64,000 nucleotides of DNA, taken from the NCBI GenBank assembly GCA_024998685.1, contig JACOEH010000023.1, positions 1-64,000 on the forward strand, in the 5' to 3' direction. Positions 17,471-25,147 of the stretch are shown in pieces. Source of the stretch: Nitrospira sp. (GTDB lineage Bacteria > Nitrospirota > Nitrospiria > Nitrospirales > Nitrospiraceae). The position numbers were made by a program, and so were the translations under genes. The notes beneath the pieces are model-generated. The model ran no database searches, was not told where the DNA came from, and worked only from the letters and a program-made list of their open reading frames with translations. The number at the start of each line of letters is the position of its first letter. The first letter of the stretch is position 1.

Positions 17471-20164
17471 TTACGCCTGTTCAACACTTACCCAGATCTG
17501 CTTGAACGACGGGACACCGGTCGTGGCATCAACCGACACGGGCATCAAGTCCTTCACTGGCGGTTCATTAAAATGTTCAGGAAAAAAACAGGTGCCTGGC
17601 GCGATGGACTGATCGAATTGCACGCCGAGCTGAAGGGAACCACGGTCCGAGGTCAAACGCACCTTCGCACCGTCTTGCAATCCGAGACGCTCCATATCCT
17701 GTATGTTCATGCGCAGCTTGCCGGTGTTCGGAGCGATCTTGATAAGCCCGGACGCTTGCGTCGACAATTTCCCCGAATGCACTAATAACTGCCCCATCAC
17801 CAGGGAAAAAGGACGCGTGTGCTCTCGCGCCGGCGAAGTCTGTTGATACCGGGCTATGACCTCTGCTGCATAGCCGTTGGACAAATACTGGTCAGGGACG
17901 GGCACGACTTTACGGGGTTGTCCGAGATTATAATATCCGGGCAACAGCTTCATGATCTCGGCTTGAATATCATTGGCCGACTGGTATTCCCATCGGCATC
18001 CCATGGCATTCGCAAGCGCTGTCATGATGTGCCAGTCCGGCAGGCTCTCTCCAAGCGGATCCATCGCCTGACGAACGCGGAGCACACGACCTTCAAGGTT
18101 TGTAAATGTGCCATCCTTCTCCGCATAGGTGCAAGCGGGCAGCACAAAATGAGCCAATTTCCCCGTATCTGTCAAAAAAGGATCCTGCACGACTAACAGT
18201 TCGAGTCGTTCGAGAGCGGCTCGCACCTCCATTGAAGCCGGCAAGGTCGCGAGCGGATTTTCACCCAGGATGTATAAGGCTTTAATCTGCCTACTCTTGC
18301 ATCGCCTCAAAATTTCGATGAGATGCGCTCCTGATCCGACCGGAGGTAGCGACGCCTCCCATGCTTTGGCGAAACGGTCCCGAACTCCTGGGTCATCAAA
18401 CCGAGCCTGGCCCGGGAAAAACTCAGGTACCGCGCCCATATCAACGGCCCCTTGCTCATTCGGCTCCTCCGTCACTGTGCTCACACCACAACCTGTTCGT
18501 CCGAGCTTTCCGGTGATCCAAGCGAGATCCATCAATTTCAAGACGTTCTGATAGCCGTTCGTTCGCCGAACAATCCCTTCCGCACACAAGATGATCGACC
18601 TCGACGATTCGGCAAAAATAGCCGCAATTTCTCGGAAGGCTTCCACGGGAAAGCCGGTCTGCGCAGTTAGCCGCTCCAGCGAAACATCCCGCACCGCGAT
18701 CTTGAGCGCTTCAAACGCTTGAGGATGTTTTCCAACAGTCTCTTCATCAACCAAATCCTCATCGATGGTCGCCTTGACCAACCCATCGATCACTGCTCCC
18801 TCTGTCCCAGGCTTGATCAAAAACGGGTGCGATGCCAATTTCGCAATATTCGTGATGGCGCTGTCGAGCGTCACCACCTGAGCCTTGTAGACCCGCATGG
18901 CTTCCTTGATTCGCACGGCCGTCAACGGGTTCGTTTCGGTAATATTGGAGCCGATCAAAATGATCGCTTTCGCTTTCGTCAGATCTTCCCAATCATTCGG
19001 CGTCCTCCCCAGCCCGACGGCATGTTTGGACGCGAGCACAAAGTTCATATGGCCGTAGCGGGCGCTACTATCAAGCTGGTTGGTTCCAAAACCAGCGCGC
19101 ATGAGCTTCTGAAACAAATACAGCTCTTCATTCGTACAGCGGGCAGTCACGAGGCCACCGATGGATTCAGCACCGTACTTGCTTTTGATTTCGGTCAACC
19201 GGTCTACGAGCAGATGCATAGTTTCCAGCCAAGGTTTCTGCACCAATTGACCCCCTTCGCGGACCAGAGGCTGTGTAAGTCGCTGTTCACTGTCTAGATA
19301 TTCGAACCCAAAACGTCCACGTACGCAGATCCCACCGTGCCCCTTGGCAGTTTCCGATCGGTCTCCCCACTTGTTCTTCCAAGATAAGGGAGAGGTGACT
19401 CGGACCACCTCTTCATCTTTCGTTTCCAAGTAGAGTTGGCAACCGTCTCCACAGTAATTACAGGTCGTCGTCGTCGTCTTCATCTGCCACGGTTTATACA
19501 GATACTTAGAAAACTTGTTCGTGATGGCGCCGACTGGACAGACTGCTAAACAATCTCCGCAGAATTCACAATCGAGGGCGCGGTCGCCCTTTGCCACAAC
19601 CTGGTTGAATCCACCCTTCTTCATGAACTGCAAGGCATCGATCATCAACACATCCTTGCAAACATTGATGCATTCCGCACAGGCAATGCAGCGATTCATG
19701 TTGAAGTCGAGCACGGGGCTGCGCGTATCTTCCGGAATGAATTTCTGTTTGGTATTGGCTAGATTTGTCACGCCATGTTGGAAAGCCATATCTTGAAGTT
19801 CGCAATGGCCGTCCGCATCGCACACCGGGCAGTCAAGAGGATGCACGGACAGGTGTTTCTCGACGGCTTTCTTTCGGGCGAGAAAGAGATCTTCTCCTTC
19901 TGTCCGGATGACCATTCCCGCCGTCGCCTTGGCGGTGCACGACCGAACGGGAGCCTTTTTCCCTTCTTGCATGACGAGGCACATCCCGCAAGAACCGAAC
20001 GGATCGAATGTATAGTGATAGCACATGGCCGGGATGATCTTGCCCGTCATGGCGATGACGTCATACAACGACACCCCGTCCCTTGCCATGACGGATTTCC
20101 CGTCGATGCTCAATTCGATCGTTGCCGCTTCAACGTCTGGATTAGTAGCCGGCTTCAAACCCAT
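17471..20164 (-). CDS. nuoG: Complex I iron-sulfur/molybdopterin-like subunit NuoG
   Basis: The 897-residue subunit has these parts in order: a ferredoxin-type [2Fe-2S] site (CYHYTFDPFGSCGMC near residue 48), the His/Cys [4Fe-4S] site HPLDCPVCDADGHC, two cysteine clusters (CIACAECINVC and CEFCGDCLAVCP), the additional CNYCGDGC site, and a long molybdopterin-oxidoreductase fold. The size is normal. NuoE and NuoF, which would feed electrons from NADH into NuoG, are not encoded nearby, so the electron donor or acceptor is open. CGAGG precedes the ATG. Confidence 0.95.
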   Translation of the reverse strand: MGLKPATNPDVEAATIELSIDGKSVMARDGVSLYDVIAMTGKIIPAMCYHYTFDPFGSCGMCLVMQEGKKAPVRSCTAKATAGMVIRTEGEDLFLARKKAVEKHLSVHPLDCPVCDADGHCELQDMAFQHGVTNLANTKQKFIPEDTRSPVLDFNMNRCIACAECINVCKDVLMIDALQFMKKGGFNQVVAKGDRALDCEFCGDCLAVCPVGAITNKFSKYLYKPWQMKTTTTTCNYCGDGCQLYLETKDEEVVRVTSPLSWKNKWGDRSETAKGHGGICVRGRFGFEYLDSEQRLTQPLVREGGQLVQKPWLETMHLLVDRLTEIKSKYGAESIGGLVTARCTNEELYLFQKLMRAGFGTNQLDSSARYGHMNFVLASKHAVGLGRTPNDWEDLTKAKAIILIGSNITETNPLTAVRIKEAMRVYKAQVVTLDSAITNIAKLASHPFLIKPGTEGAVIDGLVKATIDEDLVDEETVGKHPQAFEALKIAVRDVSLERLTAQTGFPVEAFREIAAIFAESSRSIILCAEGIVRRTNGYQNVLKLMDLAWITGKLGRTGCGVSTVTEEPNEQGAVDMGAVPEFFPGQARFDDPGVRDRFAKAWEASLPPVGSGAHLIEILRRCKSRQIKALYILGENPLATLPASMEVRAALERLELLVVQDPFLTDTGKLAHFVLPACTYAEKDGTFTNLEGRVLRVRQAMDPLGESLPDWHIMTALANAMGCRWEYQSANDIQAEIMKLLPGYYNLGQPRKVVPVPDQYLSNGYAAEVIARYQQTSPAREHTRPFSLVMGQLLVHSGKLSTQASGLIKIAPNTGKLRMNIQDMERLGLQDGAKVRLTSDRGSLQLGVQFDQSIAPGTCFFPEHFNEPPVKDLMPVSVDATTGVPSFKQIWVSVEQA

Positions 20165-20232
20165 TGTTACCTCGTTACTCGCAAGAGATCCTGCACTCCG
20201 TTTTAACGGTTAACGATTCACGTTCACGACCC

Positions 20233-21477
20233 TTAGCGGTCGCATTCACCCATCACGACATCATACGTCCCGAAGATGGTACAGGCATCCGAGATCATAT
20301 ACCCTCTGGCCATATGATCGAACGCGCCCATGTGTACAAACGAAGGAGCCCGAATCTTCAGTCGATAGGGCTTTCCTCCTCCCGTACTGACAATGTAAAA
20401 ACCCAATTCTCCTTTGTGCGCCTCTGTGCCGCAGTAGATTTCTCCAGGCGGAGCGTCGAATCCTTGCGAGAAGAGCTTGAACTGTTGGATCATGGACTCT
20501 AAGTTTGTAAAAACCCGTTCTTTTGGCGGGAGCGTCACGCTGGGAACATCCGCCATGATGGGCCCCTCCTGCATTTGCTCCAGACATTGTCGAATGATCT
20601 TGACGCTCTCGTAGAGCTCCATCACCCGAATCCAGTAGCGATCGTACGTATCCCCGTTTTTTCCGACCGGCACGCTGAACTCGCACTTTGGATAGGCACT
20701 ATAGGGCTCGTACTTGCGAAGGTCGTAGTCCACACCGGATCCACGAAGAACCGGCCCGCTCAATCCAAAACCGACCGCATCTTCGGCGGAGATCACGGCG
20801 ACCCCCTTGGTTCGCCCAAGCCAAATGCGGTTTTTCTCAAGAAACACCTGATATTCATCGATTTTCGGTGGGAAATAATTCAAAAACTGTTTGAGCTTGT
20901 CGATCAACGAGGGTGTCAAATCCCGTTCAACCCCACCGATCCGGTACCAGCTCGTCGTGAGACGAGCTCCGCATAGTTCGTCGAACCAATCGAGCAAGAT
21001 TTCCCGATCCCGAAAACAGTAAAAAAAGACGGTCATGGCACCGATGTCCAGCGCCTGGGCGCTCAGCCAAAATTGATGCCCAATGATGCGCTGAACTTCC
21101 GCAACGATCGTCCTGAGGTATTCCGCGCGCTCCGGGACTTGTAAATTCAAAAGTTTCTCAACAGCACGGCAGTAGGCAAAGTTGTTGTACATTGCGCAGA
21201 CATAATCGAGCCGATCCGTATGAGGAATGAATTGATGATACGTTCCGTCTTCAGCAAGTTTTTCTACTCCCCGGTGGAGATAGCCCATCACCGGCGTAGA
21301 CTTCACCAATCGTTCCCCTTCTAATTCTAGAATCACCTTGAGGACACCGTGCGTACTGGGATGTTGAGGCCCCATGTTGAGCAGGAGTTCCTCTGTCCGC
21401 AAAGTGGGAAGTGTCTCGCTTTCCGGACGCTCCGGGTTAATCTTATAGACAGTGGTTCTTTGATCTTCGAATGCCAT
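20233..21477 (-). CDS. nuoD: Complex I 49 kDa-type subunit NuoD
   Basis: The 414-residue protein forms the quinone-binding pocket together with NuoB. It has LNMGPQHPSTHGVL with the conserved histidine, the tyrosine in HTDRLDYV, and the C-terminal IRAPSFVHMGAFDHMARG motif. NuoC and NuoD are separate genes here, not fused as in E. coli. The gene ends 68 bases before nuoG starts. Confidence 0.96.
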   Translation of the reverse strand: MAFEDQRTTVYKINPERPESETLPTLRTEELLLNMGPQHPSTHGVLKVILELEGERLVKSTPVMGYLHRGVEKLAEDGTYHQFIPHTDRLDYVCAMYNNFAYCRAVEKLLNLQVPERAEYLRTIVAEVQRIIGHQFWLSAQALDIGAMTVFFYCFRDREILLDWFDELCGARLTTSWYRIGGVERDLTPSLIDKLKQFLNYFPPKIDEYQVFLEKNRIWLGRTKGVAVISAEDAVGFGLSGPVLRGSGVDYDLRKYEPYSAYPKCEFSVPVGKNGDTYDRYWIRVMELYESVKIIRQCLEQMQEGPIMADVPSVTLPPKERVFTNLESMIQQFKLFSQGFDAPPGEIYCGTEAHKGELGFYIVSTGGGKPYRLKIRAPSFVHMGAFDHMARGYMISDACTIFGTYDVVMGECDR

Positions 21478-21491
21478 GCAGGTGAAATATC

Positions 21492-21989
21492 CTATCGCGG
21501 AACTTCATCCAGAAAGTCAAACGTGTCTCGCCAGCCTTTACCTCTAAGTGGAAAATCCTTACGTAAAGGATAACCTTCGGTATAGTCATCCGGCATTAAA
21601 ATCCGGCGAAGGTCGGGATGATTTCGAAACCGGATACCCATCATGTCGAAGACTTCACGCTCCATGAAGTCGGCACCTTTCCAAAGATCCGTCAAGGAAT
21701 CGACCACACAATCCGCTTCAGGCACCCGCACTTTAAGTCGAATGCGATGCCGCTTCCGAATCGAGTAGAACTCCCACACGACTTCAAATCGCTCTTCGTC
21801 GTCGGGCCAATCCACGGAGCTCACATGGACGATATAATCGAAATCCATCCCGGTATCGTCGTGCAAAAATTGAGCAACTTCATGGAGTTTGTCTCGTGAG
21901 ACAGTCACCGCGACATCGCCACGCCACTCAGCCAGACCTGCAACTCCGATCGAGAACGTCTGCTGAATTCGCTGAAGCAGTGGATTCAT
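21492..21989 (-). CDS. nuoC: Complex I 30 kDa-type subunit NuoC
   Basis: The 165-residue peripheral-arm subunit has the family pattern HVSSVDWPDDEERFEVVW, followed by DLWKGADFMEREVFDMMG and the C-terminal GYPLRKDFPLRG. It binds no cofactor and stabilises NuoD. It sits 9 bases after nuoB and 14 bases before nuoD. Confidence 0.95.
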   Translation of the reverse strand: MNPLLQRIQQTFSIGVAGLAEWRGDVAVTVSRDKLHEVAQFLHDDTGMDFDYIVHVSSVDWPDDEERFEVVWEFYSIRKRHRIRLKVRVPEADCVVDSLTDLWKGADFMEREVFDMMGIRFRNHPDLRRILMPDDYTEGYPLRKDFPLRGKGWRDTFDFLDEVPR

Positions 21990-21998
21990 AACGGCGCG

Positions 21999-22526
21999 TC
22001 AGACCTTCAGACCGGCTTTGACTTGCTCCGGTTGAGTCACAAATACACGTCTCTGCATAATACGTTCCTGTAGTTTCAGGATGCCGTCCAAGAGCGCTTC
22101 CGGAGTCGGTGGGCAGCCAGGCACATAAATGTCAACGGGAATAAATCGGTCGACTCCCTGCACGACACTGTAACTATCATAGATGTTCCCTGAGGTGGCA
22201 CAAGATCCCATCGCAATCACGTATTTTGGTTCCGGCATTTGGTCGTAAATCTTTCGAATCACCGGCGCCATACGTCGGCACACGGTTCCGGCGACAATCA
22301 TCAAATCCGACTGCCGCGGCGAACCACGAAACACTCCTGCCCCAAACCGATCCATGTCGTACCGAGAAGAAACGGCGGCCATCATCTCGATGGCACAGCA
22401 GGCAAGTCCGAAGGTCATTGGCCAGAGGGAGCCCTTCCTTGCCCAGTTTACGGCTTTTTCAAGAGACCCCGTGATGACGTCCGGAGTCCCATCTTTCTCA
22501 TGTCGTCCAAGTTGGATCAGTCCCAT
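21999..22526 (-). CDS. nuoB: Complex I N2-cluster subunit NuoB
   Basis: The 175-residue protein carries the N2 [4Fe-4S] cluster next to the quinone site. The ligands lie in the tandem cysteines of [10 protein letters not shown], in [15 protein letters not shown] and in [13 protein letters not shown] take the ATG at 22526, which follows GAGG by 5 bases and lies 7 bases after the nuoA stop. A longer frame to 22583 would run back into nuoA. Confidence 0.96.
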   Translation of the reverse strand: MGLIQLGRHEKDGTPDVITGSLEKAVNWARKGSLWPMTFGLACCAIEMMAAVSSRYDMDRFGAGVFRGSPRQSDLMIVAGTVCRRMAPVIRKIYDQMPEPKYVIAMGSCATSGNIYDSYSVVQGVDRFIPVDIYVPGCPPTPEALLDGILKLQERIMQRRVFVTQPEQVKAGLKV

Positions 22527-22533
22527 ACAATCC

Positions 22534-22917
22534 TCAGTCCCATTCCAACGCACCTTTTCGCCAGGCATAAACGTAGGCCACAATGAATAGTCCTATAAAA
22601 ATCATCATTTCAATCAACCCCACCACCCCGATCTTGGTGAATACGACGGCCCACGGATAGAGAAAGATCACTTCAATGTCGAAGATGACGAACAACATCG
22701 CAAATATGTAATACCTAACGGGGAACGGCATGCGGGCGTCGGAAAACGGTTCGGCCCCACATTCGTAGGTCGATAATTTTTCTGGTTCTGGATATCTAGG
22801 CTGTACAAAATAACTGACGAGCAAGGTCACTACTCCAAAGGCCAACGTTACCAAGATAAAGAGAAAGACCGGGAAAAACTTCGTCAGATATTCAAGAAGA
22901 ACCTCAGTTCCGGTCAT
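22534..22917 (-). CDS. nuoA: Complex I subunit NuoA
   Basis: The 127-residue membrane subunit has three helices and the conserved loop [20 protein letters not shown] after TM1. It is the first gene of the cluster. Upstream on the minus strand lies a TATAAT at 22960-22955 that could be the -10 box. The start codon is preceded by a moderate GAGAG. Confidence 0.96.
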   Translation of the reverse strand: MTGTEVLLEYLTKFFPVFLFILVTLAFGVVTLLVSYFVQPRYPEPEKLSTYECGAEPFSDARMPFPVRYYIFAMLFVIFDIEVIFLYPWAVVFTKIGVVGLIEMMIFIGLFIVAYVYAWRKGALEWD

Positions 22918-22954
22918 TTAATTTTCTCTCACAAAGTATTGAGCTGGAAAGGGT

Positions 22955-22960
22955 ATTATA
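22955..22960 (-). promoter_or_regulatory. Candidate -10 box for the nuo cluster
   Basis: On the minus strand the sequence reads TATAAT, 37 bases before the nuoA start. No convincing -35 hexamer is seen at 16-18 bases further upstream, so either an activator is needed or this is chance. Confidence 0.35.
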
Positions 22961-23117
22961 GATCAGATGCGTGAAATCTTAGTGCCCCGGTCTTGAGGAT
23001 AGCAAGCGAACAAAGGACCTAATTTCGGCAGACCCGAAAGCCCTAGCATGGCGATGATGAGAACGGAAGGCGGCAGTATTGAAGGGTTAGATTCTTATTG
23101 GAACTCACGATTAGACA

Positions 23118-23306
23118 TCAATGCCTCATCTCTTCATTTTGCTCGTCGCTCCACACGAGGGTGGTCCAGCCTGTAAATTCTCCCCATTCGCATTCGAGAG
23201 GAGATAACGCTTTGACCTTTCGTCGTCGATGGATCTGTGTATCGAGCCGGTCCTTTTGGCGGATGCCTCTGGAAAGACGCTGATCCTCTTTTTCGTCACC
23301 ATTCAT
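23118..23306 (-). CDS. Doubtful small hypothetical protein
   Basis: A 62-residue, strongly charged frame starting MNGDEKEDQRLS with no hydrophobic segment and no family I recognise. An in-frame TGA directly precedes the start region, and an AAGGA lies 13 bases before the ATG, which is too far to be convincing. It is listed because it is the most protein-like frame in an otherwise empty gap. Confidence 0.22.
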   Translation of the reverse strand: MNGDEKEDQRLSRGIRQKDRLDTQIHRRRKVKALSPLECEWGEFTGWTTLVWSDEQNEEMRH

Positions 23307-23402
23307 CAGTCAGTCGCGATCCTTAAAAAGAAGAGGTGATGAGATCCCACGTTACCATCGCAAAGAACGGCCCGTCAAACTCCTAACAATCACCTCAAAT
23401 TC

Positions 23403-23430
23403 TTGACAATGCAGCACCTTTTGCTATGTT
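23403..23430 (+). promoter_or_regulatory. Sigma-70-type promoter for the OmpA-family gene
   Basis: TTGACA at 23403-23408 and TATGTT at 23425-23430 are separated by 16 bases. They lie 37 bases before the start codon, with AGAAGGAAT as the ribosome binding site in between. Confidence 0.65.
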
Positions 23431-23466
23431 TTTCCAAGCAACGCTAGCCTCAGAAGGAATCCATCT

Positions 23467-25017
23467 ATGAAAACTTTATCGTCCCTCGTCTTAGTCCTGT
23501 GTTCAGGAATCGGCGTCTCCTTCGACCGAGCATTAGCACAGGTACCGGAGATTGATTCCATTCGGTTTTCAGAGGCTGCACTCGCCTTTTCCAGTGGTGC
23601 CATCCAGAAAACATCCCCGATCGACGGAACCGTAAACTTGGTAACGGGTGATAATCAGTCAACGGGCAATCGAATGCTTCTCGGGAAGCGAGATTTGCTT
23701 TATCTCAAACTGCGCAACCCAACCGATGTGGCAGTGGGTGATCTCTTCACCGTCTACCGGCGGGTTCGCAAAGTGTTCCATCCTGTGACAAAGGAATACC
23801 TCGGTTTTGTCATGAATCGTTCAGCGGTCGTGAAAGTGACTGCCGCCGATCATGCGCTCACGACAGTAGAGGCCGTGCTCAGTTACGGACCGATTTCCCC
23901 AGGGGATCCTGTCGCGCGTTTCGTTGCCCCCACTCTGGACATAGAGACGAGCTCCACAACAAACATTTCCGATCTCGAGGGTATGATCGTTGAGATCCAG
24001 GCCGACCGGACGATGACGCTGGTTTCACAGTCAAACGTTGTGTATCTGGATCGAGGGAAGGAGGACGGACTGAAGGTCGGTGATCTTCTCGATATTCATC
24101 GTCACAGTGCCGGGCTTCCACCACGAAAGATCGGCCAACTCAAGGTGCTGTCCCTGGAATCTCACACGGCAGCCGCCAAAGTCATCAAGGCAAACACCCG
24201 TGTCATCAAAGGAGACCGGTTCAAACTCACGGGATATGTGGCACCCCTTGCCCTGTCTGTCGGGGCAATCCCGGGATCGTCCACGACTCAGACCGGTCAA
24301 ATGATCCCGGCCGATTTAGTATTCAGCAAGCTAAAAATACAGGATGCATCAGGACAAAGCCGACTCAACCTTGGGGATCTCGCGAAGTTCCTGCACTACG
24401 ACTCTGGGGATGCGGCTATTAAGGTTGAAAATTACAAGCTGCTCGATCAGTTGATTGAATACCTGCGCACCAGTGGCGACCTGAGGATGATTCGAATCGA
24501 AGGCCATACGGATAACGTGGAGATCGGCCCTTCGCTCAAGTCGCGGTATCCAAGCAATTGGGAGTTATCCAAAGTGCGCGCGAACGGCGTCCTTCGTTAT
24601 CTCGTAGAAAAGGGCGGTGTGGCACCGGAACGGGTCAGTGCGGTGGGGCTCGGTGACACCAAACCGACTGCTATGAATACAGCGGAGGACGGACGCACGA
24701 AGAATCGGCGCGTGGAAATTCTTCTCTATACCCAGGAAATGGATGCGCCGACACTTCAACCCGGCGCGCAAAGGTTGGAGCACAATCCTTCAAGGTTGAG
24801 CGCACACGGAAGCGATGATCTACCTCTTCCATCGGCTGCTGCTTCAGACGCAGCGGATTCCTCCGGTCGGGGAACTTTATCTGTCGGCGATTCTTCTCAA
24901 ATTTCTGTGAAGGACGAATCGGGTGCCGTCAGTAACTCCGATTCGAATGGCGTTCCACCGACAGTCAGCAATAACACTTCTCCTCAACGGCCAGCCATCG
25001 GAACTCCGACGGAATAG
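23467..25017 (+). CDS. Exported OmpA-domain cell-envelope protein
   Basis: The 516-residue protein has a Sec signal (residues 1-25, cleavage after RALAQ). The N-terminal half (27-260) has two related small beta-type modules, marked by VGDLFTVYRR and VGDLLDIHRH, resembling the SH3-like folds of FlgT-type proteins. An OmpA/MotB peptidoglycan-binding domain (about 320-420) follows, with EGHTDNVEIGPSLKSRYP and GTKNRRVEI-like spacing (DGRTKNRRVEILL). The tail (430-516) is low-complexity, rich in serine, proline and asparagine. It probably anchors to peptidoglycan in the periplasm; its partner is unknown. A clear promoter precedes it. Confidence 0.85.
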   Translation: MKTLSSLVLVLCSGIGVSFDRALAQVPEIDSIRFSEAALAFSSGAIQKTSPIDGTVNLVTGDNQSTGNRMLLGKRDLLYLKLRNPTDVAVGDLFTVYRRVRKVFHPVTKEYLGFVMNRSAVVKVTAADHALTTVEAVLSYGPISPGDPVARFVAPTLDIETSSTTNISDLEGMIVEIQADRTMTLVSQSNVVYLDRGKEDGLKVGDLLDIHRHSAGLPPRKIGQLKVLSLESHTAAAKVIKANTRVIKGDRFKLTGYVAPLALSVGAIPGSSTTQTGQMIPADLVFSKLKIQDASGQSRLNLGDLAKFLHYDSGDAAIKVENYKLLDQLIEYLRTSGDLRMIRIEGHTDNVEIGPSLKSRYPSNWELSKVRANGVLRYLVEKGGVAPERVSAVGLGDTKPTAMNTAEDGRTKNRRVEILLYTQEMDAPTLQPGAQRLEHNPSRLSAHGSDDLPLPSAAASDAADSSGRGTLSVGDSSQISVKDESGAVSNSDSNGVPPTVSNNTSPQRPAIGTPTE

Positions 25018-25147
25018 CATCGGACTCAGCGGAGCTGTCTCGGTATTTGGAACATCCTCACAACGATCGCGTCCAATCGGTACCTTCCTGGCCGAGAACG
25101 CCGAGACGACCGGTGTCCTTCACTTTTTCAGACTGCTAGAATGCGAC

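Larger units (their letters stand above)
22918..23466. other. 550-base intergenic region before the OmpA-family gene
   Basis: The region separates the divergent nuo cluster and the OmpA-family gene. It holds the candidate nuo -10 box, one doubtful small minus-strand frame (23118-23306) and the OmpA promoter near its right end. I see no recognisable RNA structure or repeat in the rest. Confidence 0.5.
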
